From: Tenrec ecaudatus
Lineage: Eukaryota > Chordata > Mammalia > Afrosoricida > Tenrecidae
Assembly (NCBI RefSeq): GCF_050624435.1
Contig: NC_134535.1
Location: 74,644,494-74,708,493, forward strand
Direction: 5' to 3'
Length of the DNA stretch: 64,000 nucleotides
Position numbers and translations under genes: made by a program. Positions 41,789 to 64,000 of this stretch are shown here, piece after piece; position 1 is the stretch's first letter; the number at the start of each line of letters is the position of its first letter. A model generated the notes under the pieces. The model worked only from the letters and a program-made list of their open reading frames with translations. It had not been told where the DNA came from and made no database searches.

Positions 41789-43458
41789 ATGAAGACGCTG
41801 CAGTTCCTGATGCTCCTGATCATCTGGATTGAAGGCATCTTTGGCAAGGGTATCTACTGGGTATATGTCCCAAACCCTCCATTTTCACATCCTGCCTGCT
41901 GGACTGAAGCAGCTATCACTGTTTGGGCAAATGACAGTCGTCTCGTCGGACTACCACATGGAGCAGTGCCCAGAGAAGTGTTGTCTAATTTCACCTATGA
42001 AGCAATGGGAAGAGGCATGCCTATATGGTTTAGTTTCAATAGTCGTGTTCCAGGATGCATGCTAGTGAATAGGACTAATTTAAGGACTCAAGGGTCTGCA
42101 TATGCCATTTTACAGCATCCAGTCACCACAAATTCTGCAACAGAAACTTTGAGACCTCCCCCACATTTTCATCCCTGCATTAAAGCCAAAGTCTTACCTG
42201 AAAAGATTATTCATTGGCAGCAGTGTTATATGGCTAACCCTGCTAGTATAACTGCAGAAGGATTTGACACCACTCTGTGGGACTGGTCTAATGTAAGCAT
42301 ATATGATCCTAAGAATCCCGCTTGCAACAACACGGTTACACAGACCGACTGCTCTGTGCCTTACAGATTGTCAATAGGACTGTGGCAACATAAAGAACGT
42401 GTTCAGACTTGTGGAAGATAACTGCTGCATCTGGTCACATTTTACAATGGTATTTGAATGAGACAGGGATCTTATCCTCAAATGGGTCATCAAAGGCGTC
42501 TATAAATTTCAGTGATATTGAATCATTGTTACTAAATAATGCTTGTAAACTGCAAGGATATATTCAGTCTTGTCTTGGATCTCCATATGTGTTTTAAATA
42601 GGAAAAGTAAACATATCTATTGTTGCCCATAATAATTTTAATGTATCCTGTAAAAAGTGTACATTGACTAGTTGTGTGATTGTTATAGAAGAAGGACTAC
42701 AAGTAATAGTTTTAAAACAACCACCTTTTCTTATGATTCCAGTTAGTATACAAGAGGATTGGTATGAAGATAAAGGATCAAACATGGTGGAGAAAATTTT
42801 AGGAAACATGAGAAATGGATTAGACAGACCCAAAAGATTTGTGGTAACACCGATCTTAGGGATTATAGCTTAATTTACAGCTATAGCGGTTACTGGCTTT
42901 AGTACAAAATGTACAAACTGCTCATTATGTTAACCAGTTGAGTCATACCTTACGGAAACACTGGTAACACATGAAGATATAGATCATGATATGGAAGCTA
43001 AATTAGAAATGTTATATGATTCTGTATTACAAATGGGTGAGGAAATTAAGAGAACGAAATAGATTCAGAAGTTTGTGTGTCATGCCAATTATAAACTAAT
43101 ATGTGCTACTTGAAAATAGTTTAATGCAAGTCAATATTTGTGGGATAATATTCAAAAACATATCATTGGGATTTGGCATAAGAAAAATGCATCTTTGAAT
43201 CTTATTAATTTGATAAAGAAATTGTAGATTTACAACGTGCTCCTGTCTTACATTCTGATACAGCGCAAGTGGTCAATGAATTTTGGGACACTTTACATAA
43301 GCTTCTTCCAGACGGAAGTATGTTTAAAAATTGGTTGGAATATGTTATTAGTTTGGGTGTCACTTTGGGAATTTTTGCATTTTATTACCTTGTTCTCTGC
43401 AATGTCTTCAAACCATGCTGGCACGTATTATGTCACAAGTTCATCTGAACAGCCTTGA
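41789..43458 (+). pseudogene. env relic of the ERV2 provirus
   Basis: The longest open piece is 41789-42421, starting with a hydrophobic signal-like segment and followed by a surface-subunit-like region with several N-glycosylation sequons. Stops then interrupt. A basic cleavage-like site precedes a hydrophobic stretch at about 42825-42870. A membrane-spanning segment is visible at about 43330-43400. No full-length product is possible. Confidence 0.82.
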
Positions 43459-43660
43459 GTTGAATTGAGTTCGTGGAGTTACCCCCCTGCGCAAAGTCTG
43501 AAGGACTGGCAGTCAGTAACGGGTAAGAGGATTGAGTTCAGATGCATCAACCTAAGACAGGAAACTGTTTTTAAATAACAGTAGACCCAATGACAGATAA
43601 GATCATCAGAACCTGTCCCAACCTAAGACGGACCCAGTTCCGCTTTGCTCATTTTTAGTA

Positions 43661-43677
43661 AATAAAGAAGGGGGAGA
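43661..43677 (+). other. polypurine tract of the ERV2 provirus
   Basis: AAATAAAGAAGGGGGAGA-type purine run directly before the 3' LTR. Confidence 0.85.
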
Positions 43678-44173
43678 TGTAGGCATCAGGTCAGCTGGTC
43701 CAGGTGTTTCTTGGTGGGTGACCAATTAGTCCCCTGTGCCTCTGTGTCTTTGCAGACAAAAGCATTGCAAAATAACTCAGTTATTTATGACTTTGCAGCT
43801 GAAAACATTGCAAGATAACTCAGTTATTTAAGACCTCTTTAAGATTCTTTTGAATCTTGCATATCGCTGTGCTTATCTTAGAACGTTGAGCTTTTATTAA
43901 TCAAATGTTAAGGCAGTGTGACTACCTAAGTAACATTTGCATAGATAAGAGGTTAAGAATGTTTTTTAAAGCAAGTTCTTTGATTTTTTATTTGTAACCA
44001 TTCCCTTGTAAGAAGAGTATAAAAACCAAGCTTCAAATATACTCTGGACTTCAGTCCATCAAACTGTTGTCCTCCCAATCCCATACTTTGTATATGTCTC
44101 TTTCTTTTTTCTTTCATCCACACGCCTCATTTCAGATGCAGCCTGATATTGGATAGCTGGTCTATCACCCACA
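43678..44173 (+). repeat. 3' LTR of the ERV2 provirus
   Basis: It begins TGTAGGCATCAGG and ends CACCCACA, with TATAAAAA at 44018-44025. CTGGAT follows. Confidence 0.92.
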
Positions 44174-44179
44174 CTGGAT

Positions 44180-46055
44180 TGCTATTTATAACTGATAGGA
44201 TTACAGAAAAGAGATCAAGAAAGTAGTACCCTTCACTTTAGCCTATCATAAACTGAAATATCTAGGGGTATACCTAACCAAATATGAATGGATTACCTTC
44301 TTCTTATGAAAGGGATGGTGCTGTTGGCTAAAGTGATTCTATGGAGTTTAGGGGCTCAATGTCCCCATCTTCCTGATTGTCCGCCCATATGCCTTCATCC
44401 CAAGTTTCAGGATCCCTTTCCTCCCAATCAGTGCCCTCATTTTAACATCAGTCACCATTCACTCCAATACACTACTGTGTTAATCTTGGTAGACTAGAGA
44501 AACAAATTCACAGATACGTTTATATGTATATAAGAAAGAGGTTTTTACACAAGAGGAATTGAATATTGAGAAAACATCCCAGCCAAGTCCGATATTAACC
44601 CATATGTCTGATACCAATCTCTAAAGTTTTCTAGAGACCCATGAACCAAATGCAATGATGCCACGTGCCACAGGCCAGTTAGTGGGGAGTCTTGTGTGTC
44701 CAGTGACGTTGTAAGCATCTAGGCACTGGCAGGGGTCTCCATGTGGCTTCTCCAGTTCTCAGAGCACGGAGTCTATCAGCATAGTATAATGTGTCTTCTC
44801 AGTAGAGCATATCCCAGGGAGTGAGCCAAGAGAGGAAGAGAGTGTCTCCTGCCTCCAAGGAGGAAATACAGGAGTTCCCAGAATCCTCAGGTAAAGGCCA
44901 TGTCCATCCAGAGGCCTTATTGGCTATGACCTAATTAGCAGACTACAGTGCACCCCATCACTCTAAATTCTCTCAAGTCCCAAATTGACACCAGATTATG
45001 TAATTATCACAACTACTGCTGCCACATATATTAATGTAATCTTTCAATTATATTAAGATTTGTGCAGTCAGATCTATGTGCATATAATTACAGGTTTAGT
45101 ATTAAAGTAGCAGATGGACATTAGGCCTCCACTCAAGTACTCCCTCAATGCAAGAATACTTTCTTCTATTAAACTGACATTCCATGATGCTCACCTTCCC
45201 AACATAATCGCTGAAGACAAATTGGGTGCATAAGCAAATGTGGTGAAATGCTGATGGAGCCCGGCTATAAAAAAAATACTGTCTAGGGTCTTACTGGCTT
45301 GAAGGTAAACAAGCAGCCATCTAGCTCAGAAGCAACAAAGTCCACAGGGAAGAAGCACACCAGCCTGTGTGATCACAAGGTGTTGAAGGGATGAGGGAAC
45401 AGGCATCACAGAACAAAAAAATCATATCATTGTGAATGAGGAGGAGTGCAGATTGGGGACCCAAAACCCATCTGGAGGCAACTGGACACCCCCTTACAGA
45501 AGGGTCTCTGGGAGGAGACGAGCCAGTCAGGATGCAGTATAGCAATGATGAAACATACAACTTTCTAGTTCTTAAATGGTTCCTTCCCACCACGATCATA
45601 ATCCCAATTCTACCTCACAAATCTGGCTATACCAGAGTATATACACTGGTACAGATAGGACTTAAAACACACGAATGCAGTGCAGATAATCCCTTCAGGA
45701 CCTGTGGTGAGAGAGGAGATACCGGGAGTGTAAAAGAAGGGTGGGTTGAAAAAGGTGAAGCAATTACAAGGAACTACATATAACCTCCTCCCTGGTGGAT
45801 GGAGAACAGAAAAGTGGGTGAAGGAAGATGTTTGACATTGTAAGATAAGACAAAATAATAATAATTTACAATTATCAAGGGTTCATGAGGGAGGGGAGAA
45901 CAAGGAGGGAGTGGGGAAAATGAGCTGACACCAAGGGCTCAAGCAGAAAGCAAATATTTTGAGAATGATGATGGCAACAAATGTGCTTGACACAATGGAT
46001 GGATGGATGGATTTTGATAAGAGTTGTATGAGCCCCCAATAAAATGATTAAAGGA
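44180..46055 (+). repeat. right part of the L1 split by the ERV2 provirus, with LTR-like insert
   Basis: 44180-44300 finishes the ORF2 fragment. 44300-45035 is the same insert as at 18516-19258, including a reversed MLT2-like LTR from about 44487. 45040-46050 is the L1 3' end with the AATAAA tail and a (GGAT)n tract at 45998-46011. The order equals 18397-20283. Confidence 0.88.
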
Positions 46056-46059
46056 ACAA

Positions 46060-46230
46060 CTACAGGAATCATGTGTTTCATCAATGCTATACTACACTCT
46101 GGCTGATTTGTCTCCTCCTTGTGACCCTTCTGTAAGAGAATGTCCGGTTGTTTACAGATAGGCTTTGTGTCGCCACTCCAACAACCCTCATTTGTATCAA
46201 TATGATTGTTTGGTTTTGGTCTTCTGAAAG
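46060..46230 (-). repeat. reversed L1 3' fragment
   Basis: It begins at the blocks TGTTTCATCAATGCTATACT and CTCCTCCTTGTGACCC. The first 45 bases are also present at 20300-20349. Confidence 0.65.
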
Positions 46231-47760
46231 GGAAACGGCAAAAGTGTGGCTCACCAAACTGCAAGATTGAAACAAACCTCACAATGGGAGATGGCTAACT
46301 TAAAATGCACAAACTAGATCCACCTGAAAGAACCAGGAGAGAATCAATATGAAGGAAATACAGTGTCCTGGACACAATGATATCAAATAGCATCATGGCA
46401 GCCAGGGACAGATAGTCCAATAAGCAAGGTAAACACAAGCTTAGGGAGTCAGTTGTCCAAAACAAACACCCATAGTTGCCTAATAGATGGTACACAAGGA
46501 AAAGACAGTGCAAAGGTAAAGCGCTAAATTCAGAAGCTAAAAGCCCCAGCCCATAAGAATATGCCCCCAGGAAATGAAATCCATGCAGAATCATGAAAGC
46601 ACCCCCACAAAAGTGTGTTAAGTATGAGGTCCCTACGCCTTCATCACCTCTCAAGTAATTGAAGCTTATCTCCGCAGGTCCCTTAGGAGTACAGTGTTTG
46701 TTTCTAGTACACAAGCGGTAGGAGTGCACTGCTGAGTGGAACTCAGGCTGCATTCACCCAATCTGTAACCGGACCCACCATGAGCAATGCGTGGGCCAGG
46801 ATGGTTTGCATTAAGTCACAACTCTCTGGTCCACTTTGAGAAAGCCATCATGTAACTTCACTCCTGCTGATCCATGTATTCTAGTCAGGAGACTACCAAT
46901 GCCCTTTAGCATGATACTTACAGGAGTGTTTGCACCTGGAATATTCTGGTGAAAACCAATGGACAGTCCAGGCCCAGATGCCATGAAAACTCTACAAGAC
47001 ATGCCTCAGTCAACCATGGCAGTAAACTCAATCAAGGTGCGTTGAACTATCTAAAAATTTTGCATAGGTTATGTCCTAAATTTTGTCAATAATAACATTT
47101 ATTTTGTGCACAGTAGAAAATGTGACTACTAGAAAATGTTGTTTTTATTAAAATTGTATGATCTAATTCCCTTCGTTTTGCTTTAATTGCATAGTCCACT
47201 TTTGCATTTAATTGCTAACATTGTAGTCACATTTTCATAGTAGTTACATCATGAATAATTAACATACATAGAAAGGTTATATGTATATTTTTAATATATA
47301 TATTTATTTATTTATCTCACATAATCTATTTGAACTATACGCATAAGTAGAGTAGGTGGGGCAGAGGGTGCGCCCAGCTGATTATCAATGGTTAGGGGCC
47401 CTCATATGCCTGGATCCAGCCTGGACTCAGCCACTCAGCGGATGAAAGTGCGTGGGGTGACAGAGGTCACACTCACATTCCTGGCTGTGCCCGTTTGTTT
47501 CTTTCTCTGTGTAGAGGGGAGACTCTCTTCTGCTACTTGGGAAGATTCCCAGGTTATGCTCATTTTCAAGATCTTGAGTCCTGGGCTTTCCAAGATAGAA
47601 ACTCCGGGGTTTCCACCAACCCGGGTGACGTTGACCAGTCTGTGCTCAGGACGATGGTCTGAAGGAGGAGAGAGGCACGGAACTCAACCTGGAAGGCTGA
47701 TCCGGGGGCAGTGGGGGGCCTTGGCCAGGCTGACTCTTGTTCCTGTATCACCAGGTGCAC
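46230..47760. other. intergenic stretch without gene
   Basis: There is no convincing coding or repeat signal. The minus-strand open frame at 46295-46753 has no recognisable motif and no codon pattern that I would trust. This sequence is absent from block B. Confidence 0.4.
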
Positions 47761-47764
47761 AATT

Positions 47765-47885
47765 TCCCATTCAGGCAGTTACAACACTTTGCTGCTAATT
47801 GAAGGGTCAGCAGTTCAAACCCACCAGCTGCTTTCCAAGTAAAAGACGTGGCAGTCTGTTTTTATAAGGATTTGTCGTCTTTACA
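47765..47885 (+). repeat. AfroSINE-like SINE fragment
   Basis: GGGTCAGCAGTTCAAACCC is the B-box region of the SINE. The 3' half is lost or highly decayed. Confidence 0.65.
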
Positions 47886-47929
47886 ATGTTATATGACTTG
47901 AACAGTTAAAGCCTTGTCAGTTGGTTCCT

Positions 47930-48300
47930 CCCTCTGATCATGCTGGACCTGATCAGGTATTCAACATTTTCTGTATTTTTGTTTGTTCATATTAGGGTTT
48001 ATCGCAGATGTGTTATTTCATTGGGACTCACCCTCTGGTAATTGTGTTATATATTTTTCTGTTTCTTGGTATATAAAACTCAGAACTGGTGAACCTATAG
48101 GGACAGCAAGTAGAATAAGGATTTTGTAGGGGTGGGGGTGGGGGTGGGGATAGTGGTGGTGGAAGGGTATAAAAGGGAAAGATGTCAAGGGGTCCAGGAA
48201 GGAAAGGAATGCTGGGAAATTAGTTGTGGTAGCAATTACACAATACTGCTTGATGTGATTGAACTATGGAATGATATGATATATTAACTCCCATTCAAAA
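47930..48300 (+). repeat. unclassified dispersed repeat with G-rich microsatellite
   Basis: It is related to 25770-26110 and 56200-56560 (ACCTATAGGGACAGCAAGTAG). A (GGGGGT)n tract is at 48129-48152. 48301-48763 holds only weak SINE-like traces. Confidence 0.5.
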
Positions 48301-48833
48301 GGAAATACATTTATTCTTTAAGTTTATATGGATGTCTTCTCTTCCATATAGGGTCACTGAGTCAAAACCCACTCTTGGCAATGGGTTTAGTTTAAGTATG
48401 GACTCAGCAGACTGTAGTGGCAGAAACCACTGCACCAGCTCTAGTTAAAAGGTACGTCCCCAGTCAGCTAGTCTCCCCTCCTTTATTGTAAACACTAGGA
48501 AATGAAGGCTTTAGGAAACACTATGCTGTTGAAACAACAGAGTCCTGGGTTTCAGCGTAACTGGGGTCAGATAGCATCCTGCCATTGATCCTAGAACTTG
48601 TCGTGAGTATTGGATGTGAGGCATTGAGGGAATTACACTTACAAAGATGACAGGACCTTGTCCTCAAGACTCTCAGTCCACCAGTGTCTAATTTCACCCA
48701 ACTGAAGTCAATCCATATTCTTCCACTCAAAGAAAAGCAAGCTCTACAAGTTTCACCTGAGACTTAAAAAAAAAAACGGAGAAGTTTTATTGTGAATTGG
48801 GTCAAAGTTATAGAGCAGATCATGATTTACATT

Positions 48834-49310
48834 TGTGTTAGACAGGGTTCTCTAGAAAGATAAAACCAGATTGCTGATAAATTTTATAAATATATATATT
48901 TATAAAGATAGATATATAGCACAAGAAATGAATAGTTAAATTATAAACAAATATATAATACAAGAAATGAACAGTTAAGTTATAAACAGACTCATCTATA
49001 ATACAAGAAATGAACAGTTTAATTATAAAGCAATATACAAGGCCCACTGCGACTCACTCCCATGAGAGAGTTGTGAGACACTAGCAGTCCTTCAAATCTT
49101 GAGGCCCACTGTAGTCCTCTGGAGAGAGAGAGAGAGCTAGGCAATCCCAGCACAGGCAGCAAACAGCAAGGCAGGTCACCAACTGTCAGTCCTCAGCTCT
49201 GGAGATGTAAATTTCATTCGTGTGGTTCTAAAGGGACCTTAACGTACAGTGACACAGTCCACAGGCTAGGCCTCCCACCGGTAGTGTGCCCTTTAAATTG
49301 AGGCACAGAA
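48834..49310 (-). repeat. ERVL-like LTR fragment (block C)
   Basis: This is the duplicate of 20432-20925, lacking one repeat unit (CAGTCAGGTCACCAACTG type) present in block B. 49311-51240 is duplicated non-coding DNA without a gene. Confidence 0.5.
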
Positions 49311-51246
49311 CAAGCAAGGCAGCTGCACTCTGGTTAGACGATTAAAGAACGAGAGACAAGAAAGACGAGGCTCACAGAGCCACTGATCTCTCTGTCCTTC
49401 AATTAATCCCACTTGTGTTTGTTTATCGGCCAGGCTGGCACAATAAACTATCTCAACATTCAACAATTTGCACACATTTTGTTTCAACTCATCTGTGCAA
49501 TCCCTTCAGTGTACTCTCAATTTTCCGTTTCCTATTTCTATTTCTCCTTTTCTAATTTTTTGCCCTTTGTCCTTGGGTAAATGCTACCCCATGGATTCTA
49601 AATGACTCATTGTTCTCACCTGGGGGAAGCTCTTTTCCAGACGTGAAGGGTGACTAAAGGCCATGGTCTTATGGATGCTCCACCAGTCATTACTTGAGCA
49701 GCAAGTCTGGTCTCTCATGATTTTGAGTTTTGTTCCACATAAAATGAAAATGTCTTAAGATACTTTTCTCCATCCTTAATGATATTCTTACACACACGCA
49801 CATGCACATGAACACGGAGACCAACCAACTAAACAAGCAAGCAACAAAATGACTGTTTCATTTTATGCCCTCTTGTGAGACAGTGTTAGCGATGTGGCCT
49901 CACTGACAGATGTCCTTCCCAGAGGCTGTTTGAGAACTGTGGGCTGGCTGCATTTCTGCTTGCTGCTATGACCTCCACTTACAGCCCCTCCCCTTCTTTC
50001 CCGGGAGGGAGCCAGGGTGTGTGGTGGATCTGGGCAGGGCTGACGCCCAGTGGAGGCAGAGTCCACAGAGGGTGTAAGACCCAGGGAGGCTGCCTTCCAC
50101 CCTTTCCTTTGCTGATCTGACCCTTTCTGAGCACCATGGAGTCTGTGAGTGCCCGCTGGCAGCTCTCACCCCCTCCCACAGCCCTCATCTTTGGTTCCCG
50201 CAGGGCATGTGGTGTATGTCTCCTTCCTTTCTACATCCTCCGCATCCCCCTCCTGTGTCCAGACTTCCAGGGGGCTGTGTGCAGGGTAGTGCCAGAAACG
50301 GATTTGTACACTTCATGCTAACTCCCATCTGAAATCTCTTCCCAAGCGGGTTTCCTATGCTTGGGCGTGTACAGAGGATGAGGGGCTCTGCGGAGCTGTC
50401 ACCCTCAAGTGAAGTTGAGGTTCTGTTAGAAAGCTTCTGAAACTAGGTCATGACCTCATATTGGGTGTGAATATCGGGAAAGCCCAAAGTTTTACTAAGA
50501 GTGAAAAGTTTGAGGATGCTGGATGACCAAAAAATTAATTCAGAATCAAACATGTAATGAGTCCCAAGTGTTTCTGGCAGCACTTGCTCCTGTTGGAAAA
50601 TGCTGGGACTCAGGGAGTCTCCACAGCCCCGTGCCCGTGCAGCGAGCGTCATGCCACCAGAAGGCGCGTGCCTCCACTCTGTCCACTTGGGACTCAGGTG
50701 TGCAGCCAGTGCCCACCCTGGGGTGCTAACCCGGGTATTGTGAGTGCCTGGTGCCCAAGAGACTCCAGTGCAGGAGACTGATGCCCTTGGCTTCTCTGCC
50801 AGGTATCTCTTTGTCCCCTCCCCTCTGCTGCTCCCTGGTGAAGGGGGTTCTCAGGTTTCTCTCCTCCTTTTCCTGGTTCCTCAGAGGACCCAGGCACACT
50901 CACGGAACGTCCTGCATTTGTTGAGGAGCAGTACGAAGACAAGGGCAATCAGGAGAGAGTCAGAGATGCGACCAAAACCCCTTGGGGCTCCTTAGGCATT
51001 CCTGGGCCAAGAACAATTGGGGTTCTTGGGGAGGTGGGGAATCCAATTTGTTCCAAGTAAGTAAGATGACCCTTCCCTTAGCAGGGTTGGGAAATCGAGA
51101 GGTTTTGCCCCATTAGGAGCTCCTGTCCACCCTGGCCTGCTCAGGATTTCCACAGCCCTTTCTTCCTGCTCCCGCCTTTTTCCTCTCATCCCTCTCAGGG
51201 TCCTAGCAGGTACTCCAAGAAGTGCCCAAAAGGTGACATTTGCAGC

Positions 51247-51445
51247 CCAGGTGGGTGGCGTAGCGGTTACCCAGTGAGATACTAACCATAAGGCCAGTTG
51301 TTTGAAACCAACAATTGCTGCGTGGGAGAAACATGAGGCATATCTACTCCCCTAAAGAGTTAGGCTCAGAAATCCACAGGGCTAGCTCTCCCCTGCCCTG
51401 TAGGGTCACTGTGAGTTGGAATGGACTCAGCAGCAATGAGTTTTT
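51247..51445 (+). repeat. AfroSINE-like SINE (block C)
   Basis: It is the duplicate of 22862-23057, with GTAGCGGTTACCCAGTGAG at its head. 51446-53216 is duplicated 5' flank of the SDR gene. Confidence 0.78.
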
Positions 51446-53216
51446 CTCGTTGAGAGCTTTTGCGGTGCTGCTGCAGCCTCCCACATGGAGGTCAGTTTTC
51501 CAGGAGCAGTAGTTGGCTCCCTGCTGATCCCATTAACACTGGAAAGTGCATGTCTGTTCTGCCTGCCTAGGAGCCTCTGTTTCCAGGAGAAAACTCTCCT
51601 TCACCAGGCCATGCATCTCCTCTTTTCCTTTATTCCTGGGTCAGAGCTCAGATGAGTGTGTGCACTGGGGAGATGCCCAGGACACAGAAACCGTGCCTTC
51701 TCCTGTCCCAGCCCCACTCTCCCAGCTCTCGGCCCCTCTTTGCTCCATCCTCTGTCCTGAAATGGAAGTGATCTTCTTAGGTCCCATCTTCAGACTCAGA
51801 GAGTCAACACTGTTGACTAGTCTTCTCTTTAGTTTTCTAGGGGGCAGCTCCCTATTCCTTTCCATAAGCCCCTTGGTCCCTTTTGATGGTTGGAGCTGGA
51901 GCTCCTCTCCGCCTAAGGGGGTTTAGGACACACTGTGCCCGTTGTCCTTGATGATCAGAGTCCTGGTGGCATCAGGACTTACTTAGAAAGTAAGGCTGCG
52001 GTGATGGTTTCTGCCTTTAGAGCGTCAGTGCTGAGGGGCCAGATTCTCTACCTGTGACTAGACAGGAGGAGCAAAGGCCCGGGGGGGTCCAGATAAAGCA
52101 TTTTTAATAGGGGGCATGGTAAAATTCCCACAACAATAGGCGTAAGTTGTCCTATTCAACCTTCCTTGGCAACTCTCCTTACCAAGTGCTGTAGCGCCAT
52201 TCTATTTCTCCTCCCATGATTTTGGTTTGGGGTCAAGCACCCTCTTAGTGATGCCACACATCTTTCTGTGGAAAGAGGAGCTGCATTGTGATTCCCAAGG
52301 AAACCAGGCATGCAAAGTGGGCAGAGGAGACACATAGACAGGCCCAGATTCCAGTCTCTGTCTTAATGTGTGAATGATGCCAATAGAGAGCCAACTACCG
52401 ATCCTGGACATTTGTCCTCAACGACACCATCAGAAGGACATTCATGACCTCATGTGTTTTTACCCGCTTCCTTTTTTAAATTAGTACTTGAAAAATCTGT
52501 ATCACAAAACATTTCCCAAAACAGCAATTTTTGGATGTCCTCCACATTCTTTCGCCTTCTCTTTGAATCCCAGAGAAAGTAACAGTGACTTAATTTTCAC
52601 AAGAGTAAAACTGTGTGGTAGATGAAGAAACCCTGGCTCAGAAGGAGAAATAATCTGCCCCAGGCCACACAGCTAGTAGACAATTGATAGCAACGCTGAG
52701 ATTTTAAACCTGGTGTTTCTGGACTCACACTGTATCCTCCCAGTAAAAAGTTCACTTCGGTCAGAGTCCAGAATCTGGGACTTGGTCAGCAAATAAAGTG
52801 AATGTACAGAGTTCTAAACCAAAGGGGCTCCAATGTATGTGACTGTGTGTGTGCACCTGTGTGTGTCCAAGTGTCCGTGTATCTATGATGATGTGTATGG
52901 ATGTGTTTGTTTCTAGGTAGGGAGTAGGGAGGAGTGGACATACTGAGAGATTGGCTGGGAAGAGGAAGGCTTCTCAGACAGATAGGTGGCTAGGAAGGCG
53001 GTCATTGGGAAATCCAATGACATTAGACCTGGTATCAGTAGAGCAGAGTCCACAACTTTGGACCAAGGTCAGTCATGCATATGAGAGGAATTAAACAGCA
53101 AGATAGCTGAGGATCCTGTGCCAAAGAGGCTGAAGAGCAGCTGACTGCACGGCCCTCCGGATTTGGGAGTCCCGGACCCCTTTCTGATCCAGCCTGTCTG
53201 TCTCCTGAAGGAAGAC

Positions 53217-62946
<9,730 letters not shown>

Positions 62947-63669
62947 AGACTGAACTTGGGTACGTGATGGAAGGGGTTGGGGTGCTGTATGAGGGGGTTA
63001 GCTTAGGGGATAATAATAAGGTAGAGGGAGGAAGGGAGGCCTCAGTGTAGCATACTTAGGATACTCCCTTCTGACTCTTGACACATTTCTCAGGAATTTA
63101 GGATATTCCATGAAAAGAATCAAGATGGATGCCTTGAACATGGTAACCAATCTGATTTATTTCGTGGGTGGTCACACAACACTTCCGTAGTATAAGGAGG
63201 TTGCCTGTATCTGAATTGCCAGCGTGGTCCCAATGTAATCACAAGTGAAAGAGGACTCCCATCAGAGGGGTCAGAGTGAGGGAGTGAGAAGGTCCAATCT
63301 TTCGTCCCCACTGTTAAAGTGGACGAAAGGACCCCGAGCCGAAGAAAAAGTGCAGCCTGGAGAGGCTGAAAAAGTCATTCGAACCTGCAGAACAGAAAGC
63401 AGCCTTTCTGCCACCTTGATTTAAGCCATGTGAGACCCGTGTCAGACACGTGGCGTGCAGAAGTCTAAGGTAATCCATTGCTGATTTTTACTTACGTCAC
63501 CTGGGGTTTTTTGTATGTTTTTTGTAGCAGCAACAGTAGATTTACAGAAAGATCAATGCAACCTCAGCAACTAAGGGGGAACTTGCTGCAGCTGTGAACA
63601 CGGAGATCGTTTGTGGGGGACACACAAAAGACACAGGTGTCATACACTGATTGAATTAGGAAGCCCTGC

Positions 63670-64000
63670 ATCTCTTTTACTGCACACACATGCTAGGGCA
63701 GTTTTTAATATATAAATATCATGTAGAATTACACAATTGCTACCACAATCAGTTTCCAACCACTCTTTTTCTCTGGGGACTCCTTGAAATCATCTGCCTT
63801 TTGCTACCCCAACGACCGCTGTATCCCTCCTTCTCCCCCCACCCCACCGGGCGGCTTACTCTACTTGTTGTCCCTATAGGGTGATCAATCCTAGGTGTCA
63901 TGTGCTGAAAACACAGCTTCAAGCGGGTGACCTCCATTGACATAACACCTCTGAGATATACTCTAAAATGAACAATCAAACCCTACAGAAAACAATACAT
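63670..64000 (-). repeat. older L1 3'-end fragment (block C)
   Basis: It is the duplicate of 25395-25740 and is cut by the window end. 62947-63669 is 3' flank of copy C shared with block B. Confidence 0.5.

Larger units (their letters stand above)
36137..44173 (+). mobile_element. full-length, decayed betaretrovirus-like (ERV2) provirus
   Basis: The 8.0-kb provirus has two LTRs (486 and 496 bp) and a 6-bp target duplication CTGGAT (36131-36136 and 44174-44179). It also has a Lys-tRNA-like primer site, gag, dUTPase-containing pro, pol, env and polypurine tract in order. The dUTPase in pro, the G-patch-like end of pro, the 6-bp duplication and the Lys-type primer all point to betaretrovirus-like ERV2. 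The LTRs differ at roughly 8% of positions by eye, so the insertion is old. Stops and frameshifts occur in every gene. Confidence 0.93.

Noticed and set aside
46295-46753. 152-codon minus-strand open frame
   Set aside because: The composition and lack of motifs suggest chance; there is no supporting duplicate.
53163-53216. Upstream extension of the copy C reading frame
   Set aside because: It begins at TTG, not ATG, has no counterpart in the family and would precede the normal membrane-anchor start.

Overview
The window looks like vertebrate, specifically mammalian, genomic DNA: split genes with GT/AG introns, L1 and RTE LINEs, ERV1-, ERV2- and ERVL-type LTR elements, and no bacterial-style gene packing. 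Many tRNA-derived SINEs read like the AfroSINE family of afrotherians, and two short hAT elements look like SPIN (URR1-like) transposons. Among afrotherians, SPIN elements are known from tenrecs, so a tenrec is the most likely host. That is an inference from repeats, not a database match.

The only real host genes are members of one tandemly duplicated family of short-chain dehydrogenases (SDR9C, retinol/hydroxysteroid dehydrogenases, RDH16-like). Two copies are complete: four coding exons of 313, 259, 164 and 218 bp, 317 residues, at 8241-14068 (copy A) and 53217-62946 (copy C). A third copy (B) is reduced to a frameshifted last exon at 24465-24657. All three sit on the + strand in homologous blocks: A about 4560-14290, B about 20350-25740, C about 48764 to the window end. 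B and C are close relatives and A is older. The first exons of A and C encode identical protein, while the other exons differ at 56 of 212 residues. Both complete genes keep the NAD(P)-binding TGxxxGxG motif and the Ser-Tyr-x3-Lys catalytic set, so both probably encode ER-membrane retinol/3-alpha-hydroxysteroid dehydrogenases.

The DNA between the genes is almost all repeats. 1-4550 holds L1, LTR and RTE fragments; 14297-20349 is a stack of nested L1 pieces. 25740-30700 has L1 tails, AfroSINEs and an RTE piece. 30720-35603 is a gag-pro-only ERV1-type provirus with a 4-bp target duplication and a His-type primer site, carrying a reversed solo LTR of another family. 36137-44173 is a full-length but decayed betaretrovirus-like (ERV2) provirus with a 6-bp target duplication and Lys-type primer site, inserted in an L1. 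The same L1 stretch without the provirus is present at 18250-18420. 46107-48763 has no recognisable gene.

No CRISPR array, rRNA or functional tRNA gene was seen. I did not find a convincing new biological system. The most interesting signals are the exon-1 homogenisation between paralogues, the fold-back deletion junction that destroyed copy B, the occupied/empty provirus site pair, and the nested retroelements.
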